Shown here: piece after piece, positions 28,659 through 38,273 of the stretch
Layout: every line of letters starts with the position of its first letter
Numbering within the stretch: the stretch's first letter is position 1
NCBI GenBank assembly: GCA_943359475.1
Contig: CALRHK010000004.1
Span: forward strand, 1-47,063
DNA length: 47,063 nt
DNA from: Candidatus Nomurabacteria bacterium
GTDB taxonomy: Bacteria > Patescibacteriota > Minisyncoccia > Phycocordibacterales > UBA9973
Reading direction: 5' to 3'
The notes under the pieces: generated by a model
Database searches by the model: none
What the model saw: only the letters and a program-made list of their open reading frames with translations
Told to the model about the DNA's origin: nothing
Position numbers and translations under genes: made by a program

Positions 28659-29204
28659 GAGTTTCTTTATTTGGAGAAAGTCGAGCTCGACTGGTGTTTC
28701 GCGACCGAACATTGAAACAAGTACTTTAACCTTTCCTCGCTCCATATCAACTTCTGATACTTTACCTTCGAGTTCTTTGAAGGGACCATCGGCAATCATT
28801 ACTGTTTCGCCGAGTTCGATATCAATCGCATGCTTTGCAGTCTCACCACCTTCCATACGAGAAAAGAGGAAGTTAATTTCTTCTTGATTGAGCGGGACGG
28901 GATTAACACCAGCACCAACGAAACCTGTTACGCGTGGCGTGTTGCGTACTACATACCAAGAATCATCTGTCACGATCATATCGACGAGCACATATCCTGG
29001 GTAAACTTTTTCTTCAACCTCAGTACGCTTACCGCCTTTGATTTTAATTTTCTTTTCAGTTGGAACAATGACATTAAAAATCTTGTCTTGCATGCCAAGA
29101 GAATCAATACGCTGTTTTAAATTTCGCAACACAGCATTTTCATACCCTGCGTACGTATGAATTGCATACCAATTGCGATGACCTTGTGTTTCTTGTTTTG
29201 CCAT
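28656..29204 (-). CDS. nusG: Transcription termination/antitermination protein NusG
   Basis: NWYAIHTYAGYENAVLRNLKQRI, VYPGYVLVDMIVTDDSWYVVRNTPRVTGFVG, KOW motif. Confidence 0.97.
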   Translation of the reverse strand: MAKQETQGHRNWYAIHTYAGYENAVLRNLKQRIDSLGMQDKIFNVIVPTEKKIKIKGGKRTEVEEKVYPGYVLVDMIVTDDSWYVVRNTPRVTGFVGAGVNPVPLNQEEINFLFSRMEGGETAKHAIDIELGETVMIADGPFKELEGKVSEVDMERGKVKVLVSMFGRETPVELDFLQIKKL

Positions 29205-29214
29205 AGTTTAAAAA

Positions 29215-29400
29215 TTACTTAGCAATAATTTTGCCCAAAAGTTTTACGAAGAGGAAATCAAAGAATCCCAACATGTACGCCACCACTCCCGAAATCACTA
29301 CCACGAGGATCGTAAACGTAATTGTTTGTTGGCGAGTTGGCCAGTTTACATGGCGAAACTCCGCACGTGTTTCTTTTATATATTCAGATAGTTTTGACAT
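29215..29400 (-). CDS. secE: Preprotein translocase subunit SecE
   Basis: 61 aa, YIKETRAEFRHVNWPTRQQTITFTILVVVIS. Confidence 0.93.
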   Translation of the reverse strand: MSKLSEYIKETRAEFRHVNWPTRQQTITFTILVVVISGVVAYMLGFFDFLFVKLLGKIIAK

Positions 29401-29451
29401 AAATGCAGACTTTTTTAGGTATTTAAAAACGCCCCGGGGGGCATTACTCTT

Positions 29452-29480
29452 ATACTACAGTATCCCTGGGGTAAAGTCAA
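29452..29480 (-). promoter_or_regulatory. secE-nusG promoter
   Basis: TTGACT-17-TAGTAT upstream of secE. Confidence 0.65.
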
Positions 29481-29505
29481 CAAAACCCCGACAAGCGGGG
29501 TTTTG
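29481..29505 (-). terminator. Terminator after the SIMPL-domain gene
   Basis: CAAAACCCCG-CTTGT-CGGGGTTTTG, 10-bp perfect stem. Confidence 0.85.
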
Positions 29506-29518
29506 TACTTCATAATCT

Positions 29519-30316
29519 TTATTCAATTTCGTAGGTAATTGTTACGTTTGAGGTAATCTTACTCTCACCCTTTGGAAGTTCTGGTGCAGGCGCTGCTCCA
29601 GAGTCTGAGGCATTCATTACCTTTTCAGCATAGTACATTGGTGGAGTACCATTTGATTCTTGGAAACTTGTAATACGGACAATGTGGACACCGAGGTCTT
29701 TTGCGAGCGCTTCAGCCTTCGTGCGTGCATCATCGATTGCCTTTTTGCGTGCTTCAGCTTGGAGTGCATCTGGATCATCAATACCAAACTCTGGACCAGC
29801 AATATTGGTTACATTCCTATCACCCAAACCCTGCAAAAGTGTACCTGCCTTGTCTGTATCACGGACCTTGATACTTATTGATTGATTGACACGATAGCCA
29901 ACAATTTTTGGTGATTTCGATGGTGGACACGAATAGCTCGTGCAGATAGTGCGGTCATATTCATACTCTGGATATGAACTATAGTTATCGGTATGGATAT
30001 CTTTGTCATCGATTCCTTGCGTTTTTAGATACGCAAGCACATCATTCACTTTCTTTGTGACTTGTGTTTGTGCCTCTTTCACAGTAGCACCTTTAACCTC
30101 TACTGAAAATGAAATACGTGCAACATCAGGCACTGCAAACACTTCCCCATTTCCATTTATTGAAATAGTATTCGCTGCATTTGCAGGATGTCCAACATAG
30201 CGAAGCGACTTAAGTGCCACGAGACCTTTTGAAGCAAAAAAGACTGCGACCACAATCATAACTACTCGCACGAGAAACAGAAAACTTTTTCTTTCGGTTG
30301 GATTCATTTCAAACAT
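29519..30316 (-). CDS. SIMPL (DUF541) domain protein
   Basis: ISINGNGEVFAVPDVARISFSVEVKGATVKEAQTQV; N-terminal TM. Confidence 0.88.
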   Translation of the reverse strand: MFEMNPTERKSFLFLVRVVMIVVAVFFASKGLVALKSLRYVGHPANAANTISINGNGEVFAVPDVARISFSVEVKGATVKEAQTQVTKKVNDVLAYLKTQGIDDKDIHTDNYSSYPEYEYDRTICTSYSCPPSKSPKIVGYRVNQSISIKVRDTDKAGTLLQGLGDRNVTNIAGPEFGIDDPDALQAEARKKAIDDARTKAEALAKDLGVHIVRITSFQESNGTPPMYYAEKVMNASDSGAAPAPELPKGESKITSNVTITYEIE

Positions 30317-30379
30317 GGTAAATATAAATTATTTTATAATATGCTATCTATGACGACGATAGCGGGTGAACCTTACAAA

Positions 30380-31636
30380 TTAGGGCTCGTAGCGTAATGC
30401 CTCAATCGGAGAAAGTCGTGCTGCGTTACGTGCAGGAAATACCCCAAAAATTACTCCGATTGCAGTTGACACTCCAACTGAAATTACAATACCTATCAAT
30501 GGAACCGAAAATTTCCACGCAAACCCAAATGCATTGGCGACTTGTGCCACCACAAACGAAAGAAATGTTCCCAAAATGATTCCTAAAATTCCACCAAGGA
30601 GTGTGAGAATTATTGCCTCGTATAGGAATTCATAAAGTATGTCACGATTTTTTGCACCGAGCGCTTTTTTGAGTCCCACTTCTGAAATACGTTCTGTAAC
30701 TACTACATACATAATATTCATTACTCCAACACCGCCAACAATCAAAGAGATGGTTGCGATTGCGATAAGTAGAAAAGTAGTCGCGGAAAGGATTGTATTA
30801 AATGTACTTAAATTTTCGTCTTGGGTTTTAATAACAAAATCATCCTTCACAGGATCAACAACTTGGTGATTTTGGCGAAGCACATCTTCCATTGAAAGTT
30901 TGGTGACTTGTGAGCGAGTGTTGTCGACAAGTGACGCCACCAGATAGAAATAGTAGTCTGTTCCTAAAATTTTTCTCTGTAGTGTGCTTGCGGGAATAAA
31001 AATTTGTTCGTCATCATTTGAAAAGCCACCCGAACCACGGCGAGCATAGACCCCCACAACTTCAAAATTCAAAGCACCAATACGTATTGTTTTGCCAATC
31101 GGATCTTCTTCACCAAAAAAACTTTGTGCAATATCATTACCAAGTACTGCGACTTGAGCGAGTGCCCGATCTTCTTGTTCTGAATACGCCCGTCCTTTTG
31201 TAATTACCCCACGATCAATTGCAAAACGACTCGCATCAGCCCCAAAGAGAAAGGCGTTTTTACTCACATCCCTATAGACAGAGATAGCTTGACCGATCGA
31301 AGCTCCATATACCCCCGCAATATTTGGTAACCGTGCAATATCTACAACATCACGTTTCTTGAGTGTTGTAATGGGTACAGCAACCCCAGCCGTATCTCCC
31401 CCCTCTGCTCCTTGTGCTCGCTGTTTTGTTGATGCGGGAATACGTGTTTCTATAGTGACAGTATTTGATCCAAATTCTTCAATTTGCGCGTTGATGTAAC
31501 TTTTAAAACCTGCACCCGCAGATAAAACGAGAATAACCGTTGCAATACCAATCACGATTCCAAGCGTCGTAAGAAGTGTGCGTGATGGATTACGTCTTAG
31601 TCCCTTAATGGCTTGTAAGTAATAAAATTTATTCAT
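30380..31636 (-). CDS. ABC transporter permease (MacB/FtsX family)
   Basis: LRRNPSRTLLTTLGIVIGIATVILVLSAGAG; GVGVMNIMYVVVTERISEVGLKKALGA; start trimmed to MNKFYYLQ. Confidence 0.92.
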   Translation of the reverse strand: MNKFYYLQAIKGLRRNPSRTLLTTLGIVIGIATVILVLSAGAGFKSYINAQIEEFGSNTVTIETRIPASTKQRAQGAEGGDTAGVAVPITTLKKRDVVDIARLPNIAGVYGASIGQAISVYRDVSKNAFLFGADASRFAIDRGVITKGRAYSEQEDRALAQVAVLGNDIAQSFFGEEDPIGKTIRIGALNFEVVGVYARRGSGGFSNDDEQIFIPASTLQRKILGTDYYFYLVASLVDNTRSQVTKLSMEDVLRQNHQVVDPVKDDFVIKTQDENLSTFNTILSATTFLLIAIATISLIVGGVGVMNIMYVVVTERISEVGLKKALGAKNRDILYEFLYEAIILTLLGGILGIILGTFLSFVVAQVANAFGFAWKFSVPLIGIVISVGVSTAIGVIFGVFPARNAARLSPIEALRYEP

Positions 31637-32873
31637 AACGAAGTGCGACAATCGGATCAAGCCTTGATGCTTTTTGTGCAGGATAGATTCCGAACGTGAC
31701 GCCAATTATTACAGATACACCGACCGCTAAAAGGATTGCTAGAAATGATACCCCAAATTTCCAATCATACCCGAGTGCTTGTGCACCGATTGCAATTAAA
31801 AATGAAAGCGTTGTACCAACAACCACACCTGCGATTCCACCTCCAAGCGTCAGAATTACCGACTCAATCAAAAATTGATTACGAATATTGCGACTTGTTG
31901 CACCAAGTGCCTTACGGAGACCTATCTCTCGTGTACGTTCAGAAACGGTCACCAGCATAATATTCATAATACCAATACCTCCCACAATCAAAGAGATTCC
32001 CGCCATAAGTGCGAGAAACATGCGTAGTACATCAGTAATTGAGGTAAGAATTTTAATTGCATCCGCAAGATCACGTACTGAAAAATCATCTTCATCTGCA
32101 GAACGAATATTGTGCTCTTCTCGTAAAATAGTTTGGATATCTCCTATAGAAGTTTTTATATTCTCTGGTGCATCAATTTTTACTAATGCATTTTGTATGT
32201 ACGTAATACCAATAATTTGTCGCTGAGCAATGGAAAATGGTACTAGCACCTGGTCGTCGAGATCTTGAAAAAAGACACTTCCTAATTTTTGTTGAACGCC
32301 AATTACCCGAAATGGTACATTTTTTATTTTAACGACTTCACCGATCGCATCACTATCACCAAAAAGCTCTTCTTTTACCGTTGCTCCGAGTACGGCTACG
32401 TTGAGTCCCCCTTTTGATTCATCAAGAGAGAAGAATCTTCCTTGAGCCACGGGCGCGTTCTCAATATCTGGATAATTCCCCTCGACACCTGTCACGCTTG
32501 TATCAATACTTCGTTTCCCATACACCACAGTAACATTTCCTTGGACAACGGGAGTAATCTCCTTAACATGTGGCGCGCGTGATTTATTTTCAATTGCTTG
32601 CACATCACGGAGCGAGAGTGTTGTTACCTTAACACCAAAAACCGATGCCGGTGGTCCAGACTCATTACTTTTACCCGGAAGAATATTCACCAAATTCGTA
32701 CCAAGTTTTGTAACCTGACCAAGCACAAGAGCTTGAGCGCCAGTACCGAGCGAGATAATAATGATCACTCCTGCGACACCAATAATAATTCCAAGTATCG
32801 TGAGAAAACTTCTACCTTTACGTGCGAGGAGCCCGCGGATGATGTAACTAAATTGTCCAACAAATGATTGCAT
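31629..32873 (-). CDS. ABC transporter permease (MacB/FtsX family), paralogue of the preceding gene
   Basis: [61 protein letters not shown]. Confidence 0.92.
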   Translation of the reverse strand: MQSFVGQFSYIIRGLLARKGRSFLTILGIIIGVAGVIIIISLGTGAQALVLGQVTKLGTNLVNILPGKSNESGPPASVFGVKVTTLSLRDVQAIENKSRAPHVKEITPVVQGNVTVVYGKRSIDTSVTGVEGNYPDIENAPVAQGRFFSLDESKGGLNVAVLGATVKEELFGDSDAIGEVVKIKNVPFRVIGVQQKLGSVFFQDLDDQVLVPFSIAQRQIIGITYIQNALVKIDAPENIKTSIGDIQTILREEHNIRSADEDDFSVRDLADAIKILTSITDVLRMFLALMAGISLIVGGIGIMNIMLVTVSERTREIGLRKALGATSRNIRNQFLIESVILTLGGGIAGVVVGTTLSFLIAIGAQALGYDWKFGVSFLAILLAVGVSVIIGVTFGIYPAQKASRLDPIVALRYE

Positions 32874-32874
32874 A

Positions 32875-33591
32875 CTATTCGTCAATTTTTACTTCCTTGG
32901 CGATATGTTTGTTGTGTACTTTTTCATCTGTATTGATTTCACCATCACGAATTGTAATGATGCGATCTGCGTGTTCTGCAGTAGTACGATCGTGTGTCAC
33001 AAGAATAATCGTTTTACCTTCATTGTTGAGTCGTTGTAATATTCCCATAACTACTGTACCTGACTTTGAATCAAGGTTACCTGTTGGTTCGTCTGCAAAA
33101 ATAACAGCAGGGTTATTAACCAGAGCTCGCGCAATTGCAACACGCTGCTTTTGTCCTCCAGAAATTTGATTGGACATAAAATTGACACGATGCGCTAGTC
33201 CTACGGAAGCAAGTGCCTCCTTTGCTCGCTCTTCTTGGTTTTTTAAATTTTTACTATAGAGAAGTGGAAGGGCTACATTATCAAGTACTGAAGTTCGTGG
33301 CAAAAGATTAAACGATTGGAAAACGAAACCAATGCGACGATTACGAATATCAGCAAGTTTTTCATCATCAAATTTTTCTGTATTTTTCCCTTCAAACAAA
33401 TACTCGCCATTTGTCGGTCGATCAAGAAAACCTAGAATATGCATCAGTGTTGATTTTCCTGAACCAGAAGGTCCCATAATCGCAACAAATTCACCCTCAT
33501 TGATTGTGAGGTTAATATCGTGAAGCGCCGAAGTCGCGACACCTTCGTTATTGTAGATTTTGTCTACCTTCTTTATTTCAATGAGTGCCAT
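32875..33591 (-). CDS. ABC transporter ATP-binding protein (MacB/LolD-like)
   Basis: [59 protein letters not shown]. Confidence 0.95.
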   Translation of the reverse strand: MALIEIKKVDKIYNNEGVATSALHDINLTINEGEFVAIMGPSGSGKSTLMHILGFLDRPTNGEYLFEGKNTEKFDDEKLADIRNRRIGFVFQSFNLLPRTSVLDNVALPLLYSKNLKNQEERAKEALASVGLAHRVNFMSNQISGGQKQRVAIARALVNNPAVIFADEPTGNLDSKSGTVVMGILQRLNNEGKTIILVTHDRTTAEHADRIITIRDGEINTDEKVHNKHIAKEVKIDE

Positions 33592-33592
33592 A

Positions 33593-35182
33593 TTATTTTG
33601 ATTGGATAAAAACAACAATTTCTTGTCCTTCTGTGAGACCGCTGGTGATTTCAATAAGCCCCGCATCACCTTCCATACCTGGTGCTACTTCTTTATTTTC
33701 GAAGGTTTTTTTCTTTGTATTAGTCACCACACGCACAAACTTCTTTCCAGGAAATGCATCGTCAGTCACGAGTGCGCGCGAAGGTATCACAAGAACAGAA
33801 TCTTTTTTTGCAATTTCAACGGTCATGTTTGCGGTCATGCCAGGTTTAACACCATCAATCGGATCAATCGTTGCAGTAATCTTATAGTTAACGACCCCAG
33901 AGACAAGCGTTGAACCTAAATCAATTTCAGAAATGTGCCCTGTAAAAATTTGGTTTGGGTCAAATGCATCAAGTGTAAACGTTACTGGCTGACCGATCGT
34001 CACACGCGCAATATTTGCTTCATTAATATTTGCCTCCAGATACAAATTACCAATATCTTGTAATACTATTACTTCCTTTTGCGCTGAAACAAGTTCTCCA
34101 ATTTTTACATCTACACGTGTAATCGTACCGTCTGCAGGTGCTCGGACGAGTGTATTTTCATACAAAGCTGTTGCACTCGATACCTGCCCATCTGCGGCAA
34201 GCACGTCCGCTTCAGCAAGTTCAATATCTGATGTTCGTGCTTTTGCCTTTTTTAAATCGAGAGCTGCTTGTGCGCTTGCGAGAGCTGCTTGTGCGCTTGC
34301 GAGAGCTGAGTCACGCGTCTGTTGTGAAGCTAAGTATGCATTGTAGTTTGCAACATACGTACTAGCTTGTGTGTTAGGAATTGTGACTGTCCAAGTAGAA
34401 GTAACGCTCGTACTAAAACTAGATCCGAATGTAATAAAAAGTCCGTCTACCCCGAGTTGTTGAGGAGTAGTCGTTGAAAGAGATCCGCTACTGCCAATAA
34501 CACCGCCAGTAGCCTGTGCGCTCCAGCTACCTCCATTTGCAGAGGGGTACACAGAAATGGTGTACGTGGTTTCCTTTGCTCCAGTATATGCACCAGAAAT
34601 AGTAGGTGGCTCTGTTGAACTTGATGGATTTGATGCAAGGCCTACTGCGATCAATGATGAGTTCATGTACGCACGACGGGCATTCTCAACTAATGTTGCC
34701 TGTTGGTTTTTTATATTTTGGAGATCAGACTGTGCACTTTCAACCACAAGTTCTGCTACACGAATTTCTTCATTTGTTGCACCTTCTTGAATTTTTCTGA
34801 GTCGCGCTTGAGCCGCCAAAAGACTTCCTCGTGCTTGTTGAAGCGTTGCGTATGCTGAAGCCTGATCAAGTGTTGCAAGCACTGTACCTGCTTTCACCTT
34901 GTCTCCGACTCTAACTCGCACTGAACGTACCGTCCCTGTACTGTTAAATGAAAGGTTAAGGTCAGTTGTACTTGTGATCTGTCCAGTTGCGAGTACTGTT
35001 TCAGCAAGATTTTGTTTCTTGACCGTATCGGTAACGACAAGCTTTGGGTCAATTCCCTTTGTTTTAAGGGCCATAAATAAAACGAGGACGACCAACAACA
35101 AAATCGCCCAAAAGCGTTTCTTGCGGAGGAGGTATTTCTTAGCCTTTAAATATGTCTTCAATTTTTGAAATAGGGTTCGCAT
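33593..35182 (-). CDS. HlyD/MacA-like periplasmic adaptor (membrane fusion) protein
   Basis: LAETVLATGQITSTTDLNLSF, VRAPADGTITRVDVKIGELVS; N-terminal TM. Confidence 0.9.
   Translation of the reverse strand: MRTLFQKLKTYLKAKKYLLRKKRFWAILLLVVLVLFMALKTKGIDPKLVVTDTVKKQNLAETVLATGQITSTTDLNLSFNSTGTVRSVRVRVGDKVKAGTVLATLDQASAYATLQQARGSLLAAQARLRKIQEGATNEEIRVAELVVESAQSDLQNIKNQQATLVENARRAYMNSSLIAVGLASNPSSSTEPPTISGAYTGAKETTYTISVYPSANGGSWSAQATGGVIGSSGSLSTTTPQQLGVDGLFITFGSSFSTSVTSTWTVTIPNTQASTYVANYNAYLASQQTRDSALASAQAALASAQAALDLKKAKARTSDIELAEADVLAADGQVSSATALYENTLVRAPADGTITRVDVKIGELVSAQKEVIVLQDIGNLYLEANINEANIARVTIGQPVTFTLDAFDPNQIFTGHISEIDLGSTLVSGVVNYKITATIDPIDGVKPGMTANMTVEIAKKDSVLVIPSRALVTDDAFPGKKFVRVVTNTKKKTFENKEVAPGMEGDAGLIEITSGLTEGQEIVVFIQSK
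34261..34302. repeat. 21-bp perfect tandem duplication inside the adaptor gene (ALASAQA x2)
   Basis: gagctgcttgtgcgcttgcga twice in succession. Confidence 0.95.
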
Positions 35183-35251
35183 TTCTATATATAAAATAAG
35201 TGAATAACTAGTCTAGTATAACGTATTTGACCATTCTGCGCACGATAAAAT

Positions 35252-35277
35252 AAAAACCTCGGTTGGCCGAGGTTTTT
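35252..35277 (-). terminator. Intrinsic terminator between adaptor and FKBP genes
   Basis: AAAAACCTCGG-CCAA-CCGAGGTTTTT; flanks the 3' end of neither gene but lies upstream of the FKBP stop at 35287 in plus coordinates. Confidence 0.7.
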
Positions 35278-35286
35278 ATTTTTTTG

Positions 35287-35736
35287 CTAATTTATTTTTG
35301 TAACTTCTACTTCAAAAATAAGATTCGCTTTTGGTGGAATTGGACCGTAGCCATTCTCACCATACCCGAGAGTATACGGGATGAAAATTTTTCTCTTCTC
35401 ACCAACTTTCATACCCAAGACTCCCTGATCCCATCCTTGGATTACCTGACCCGCGCCAAGCGTGAAGCTAAATGGTTGCACGTGGTTGAACGCTGGATCA
35501 ACATTTGAATCAAATTTTTTACCATCTTCAAAAGTGCCCGTGTAATTTACTGTAACTTTATCACCTGATTTTGTTGCCTCACCGGTACCCTCTTGTATGA
35601 CTGTCGTTTGTAATTGCATAGTAGTAGTGTTTGCAGGCTGTGGTGCACTACGGTGTGTTGCAACTGCATACACCACAAGACCAACGACCGCAATGATAAT
35701 AATAATTTGCACAACCGATACTTTTATTTGCTCCAT
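35287..35736 (-). CDS. FKBP-type peptidyl-prolyl isomerase, membrane-anchored
   Basis: [56 protein letters not shown]. Confidence 0.95.
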   Translation of the reverse strand: MEQIKVSVVQIIIIIAVVGLVVYAVATHRSAPQPANTTTMQLQTTVIQEGTGEATKSGDKVTVNYTGTFEDGKKFDSNVDPAFNHVQPFSFTLGAGQVIQGWDQGVLGMKVGEKRKIFIPYTLGYGENGYGPIPPKANLIFEVEVTKIN

Positions 35737-35781
35737 AGATACTTAAATATTTATACTGACAATAGAATTAGTATACCATTT

Positions 35782-37026
35782 TTAAGAAAGTATAAAATTT
35801 TTAGGTGAACCACGTGGTACTGTACGTCGAAACTGAATTCCTGCCCACATTACGAGTACCCCCGCAACAAAAATTGGCACCCACGTTGCAAAAAGTGCGG
35901 CTATCGCTCCTGCTAGTAATGGTGGTACCGCCTGCGCAACAGAATTTACACTGGTCGCAATGCCAAGTATTTCCCCCCTCCGTTTTGGATCAATGTGTTT
36001 CGTAAGAAATGCATTAAAGTTTGCAGCTTGTAGTCCGTTTGGGATTGCAAAGAATGGCACAATAAGATAAAACTGCCACAATTTTGTAGGCAACAAGTAA
36101 CAAATAAGTGCAACGCCAGTCCACAAATAGGCAATGCGTAAGAGCTGACTATCGTGCCAACGTTTTGCCACAAGTCGTACCACAAAAAGTTGTGTTAGTA
36201 CAATACAAATTCCTATGTAACCAAAAAACGTGCCTATACCACCGGCATCAAGATGAAAACGGTGTGAAAGATAGACATTAAAGAACGAGGTAAAAAATGC
36301 AAAGCCTGCATTAAAGAGAAACGAAACAATCAATAATTTGCGTACACCACCCAAATGCGTTGCACGTGTTATATTTCTTACGCTACCAAAAAAATCAACT
36401 TTTCTTTCTGGATCAATATGTTCATTTGTTTCCTTTAAAAACAAATAGATGAGTACAACATTAATGAACGCAAGAATTCCAGAAAAGAAAAAAGGTGTCG
36501 ATGCATTGAACCACGACACCAAAGATGGGTCAGCAAGCTTACCACCAAGAAAAGGTCCAAAGATAAAACCCAAACCAAATGCAGCACCAATCATTCCAAA
36601 TACTTTTGGACGATTCTCTGGTGTAGTGACGTCAGTAATTGCAGCTTGCGCGACGGTAATATTTCCACCAGTTACTCCATCAATTATTCGTGAAATAAAA
36701 AGAAGTGGAATGTTTCGTATGATTACCGCATAGGCAAATACGATATACGAGAGTGCTGTGCCAAAAATAGATGCGAGTAATACAGGTCGTCGCCCACGCT
36801 TATCAGAGAGCGTACCGAGAATCGGTGATGCAAAAAATTGTGCGAGTGGATAACTTGCCGTGAGAAAACCAAGCAAAATAAGTCCAAATTTTTCATTTCC
36901 GCCTGTGAGCAAATAATACGGCGAACTAGCATTTCCGAGGAGTTGTGGGATCACTGGGATGAGTATTCCTACCCCGAGCATATCTATAAAAATTGTAAGA
37001 AAAAGAAACCAAATTCGCTTATTCAT
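35782..37026 (-). CDS. MFS transporter (TetA-like)
   Basis: FLTIFIDMLGVGILIPVIPQLL, GTLSDKRGRRPVLLASIFGTALSY. Confidence 0.9.
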   Translation of the reverse strand: MNKRIWFLFLTIFIDMLGVGILIPVIPQLLGNASSPYYLLTGGNEKFGLILLGFLTASYPLAQFFASPILGTLSDKRGRRPVLLASIFGTALSYIVFAYAVIIRNIPLLFISRIIDGVTGGNITVAQAAITDVTTPENRPKVFGMIGAAFGLGFIFGPFLGGKLADPSLVSWFNASTPFFFSGILAFINVVLIYLFLKETNEHIDPERKVDFFGSVRNITRATHLGGVRKLLIVSFLFNAGFAFFTSFFNVYLSHRFHLDAGGIGTFFGYIGICIVLTQLFVVRLVAKRWHDSQLLRIAYLWTGVALICYLLPTKLWQFYLIVPFFAIPNGLQAANFNAFLTKHIDPKRRGEILGIATSVNSVAQAVPPLLAGAIAALFATWVPIFVAGVLVMWAGIQFRRTVPRGSPKNFILS

Positions 37027-37059
37027 GTCGTGCTATTGTAGCAAATTTTTCTATAATGA

Positions 37060-38217
37060 CTAGACATTTTCTAGTACGGTTTCTGGTAGTAGCTTTTGCT
37101 CTTTTATTTCTTCTTGATCGTAAATAGATGTCGCAATGAGCTCTTTTATTTCTTCGTCGGAATACACACCTCGAAGCAATTCCGTGAGGAGTTTTATTTG
37201 TTCACTTTGTGCAAGTAATTTCTCTGGTCCCCCTGGGCGTTTTTCTTTTGACCACTTCGCATACAACTCTCTGGTGTAAGCCATCGGCATCTTAACGAGA
37301 ACTAAATCATCAAGGTGAAGTCCTGCTGTGCCCTCCTCCCCTCGTGCGAGTTTGACTCGTTCAATTTGTTTTTCTTTATGGGCAACTTTGTCGAGTGCAG
37401 TCGTAAACTGTATTCCAATTTCTCGTGCATCAGAAACAACCTCCTCGACACGTGCACCACGTGCATGACTTTTACGACGAATGATGAAATCAATTTTTTG
37501 TTCCACGTCTTGATATACATCTGCATCTCGAACTTCAAAATCTACACCGGGAATTTGTGCAATTTTTTTAATAAAGTTTTTCACCATTTTTTCGGCAATA
37601 ACACCACGTTGTTCAAGTGGTTTTTCTTTGGCGCCGGATAGTGCTTCGTATGCTTTTTTCTTCCATTCGTGTACTTTATCTGAAAATGTTTCTCGTTTAA
37701 TAATTTGCGCGTCAAGCTTCTCGCCGATTTCACGCTTGAGCTCGTTTACCAAATATTCCTTTTGAATGTTGTATGGCACCGAGACGTCGAGAGTATACTG
37801 TATCCCCCACTCTGCATCAGTAAACAGTTCCTCTTTTGAGAAAGTAACTTTTTCGCCTTTCTCGTTTTGATAGAATAACCGTCGATTGGTCTGATCGAAA
37901 GAGACTGTGCGCGCATCTCTGTGTTCTATTGTTCCCCCCTGCTCAATTGTCTTGGTGTGCTTGAAAAAACGCTCCATGAGATTTTGTTTTTCTCGTTGCA
38001 GTTTATAGATATCCATCTCAGCTTCCCGTGCACCCTCACCAATATCAGCCTTTGGCAAATCTCTGTGCTCAATTTTCCCTGAGAGCGTATCTGTAATTGC
38101 TGTATCAATCTTTTCATGCATTTTTGCTCGCCCCTCTTTTGTAAGAGCTTGTTCTTGTTTGGATTCTTTCACAAGTTCATTGTAAGTATGTAGTTCTTTC
38201 TCAAAAGACTCTCGCAT
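37060..38217 (-). CDS. Hypothetical protein with possible PD-(D/E)XK-like nuclease core
   Basis: Coiled-coil N-terminal half; GVDFEVRDADVYQDVEQKIDFIIRR...EIGIQFTT; start chosen by promoter-like context (MRESFEKE). Confidence 0.5.
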   Translation of the reverse strand: MRESFEKELHTYNELVKESKQEQALTKEGRAKMHEKIDTAITDTLSGKIEHRDLPKADIGEGAREAEMDIYKLQREKQNLMERFFKHTKTIEQGGTIEHRDARTVSFDQTNRRLFYQNEKGEKVTFSKEELFTDAEWGIQYTLDVSVPYNIQKEYLVNELKREIGEKLDAQIIKRETFSDKVHEWKKKAYEALSGAKEKPLEQRGVIAEKMVKNFIKKIAQIPGVDFEVRDADVYQDVEQKIDFIIRRKSHARGARVEEVVSDAREIGIQFTTALDKVAHKEKQIERVKLARGEEGTAGLHLDDLVLVKMPMAYTRELYAKWSKEKRPGGPEKLLAQSEQIKLLTELLRGVYSDEEIKELIATSIYDQEEIKEQKLLPETVLENV

Positions 38218-38238
38218 ACCTTTATCGTAGCACAAACA

Positions 38239-38255
38239 TTTCCCAATTTGGGAAA
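38239..38255. promoter_or_regulatory. 17-bp perfect palindrome between divergent promoters
   Basis: TTTCCCAA-T-TTGGGAAA; flanked by TACGAT (38229-38224, minus) and TATACT (38262-38267, plus). Confidence 0.65.
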
Positions 38256-38273
38256 TAAGACTATACTCAAAGT

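Noticed and set aside
34261-34310. Tandem repeat as a regulatory or CRISPR-like array
   Set aside because: Only two 21-bp units, in frame, encoding ALASAQA in a coiled-coil hairpin of the adaptor protein.
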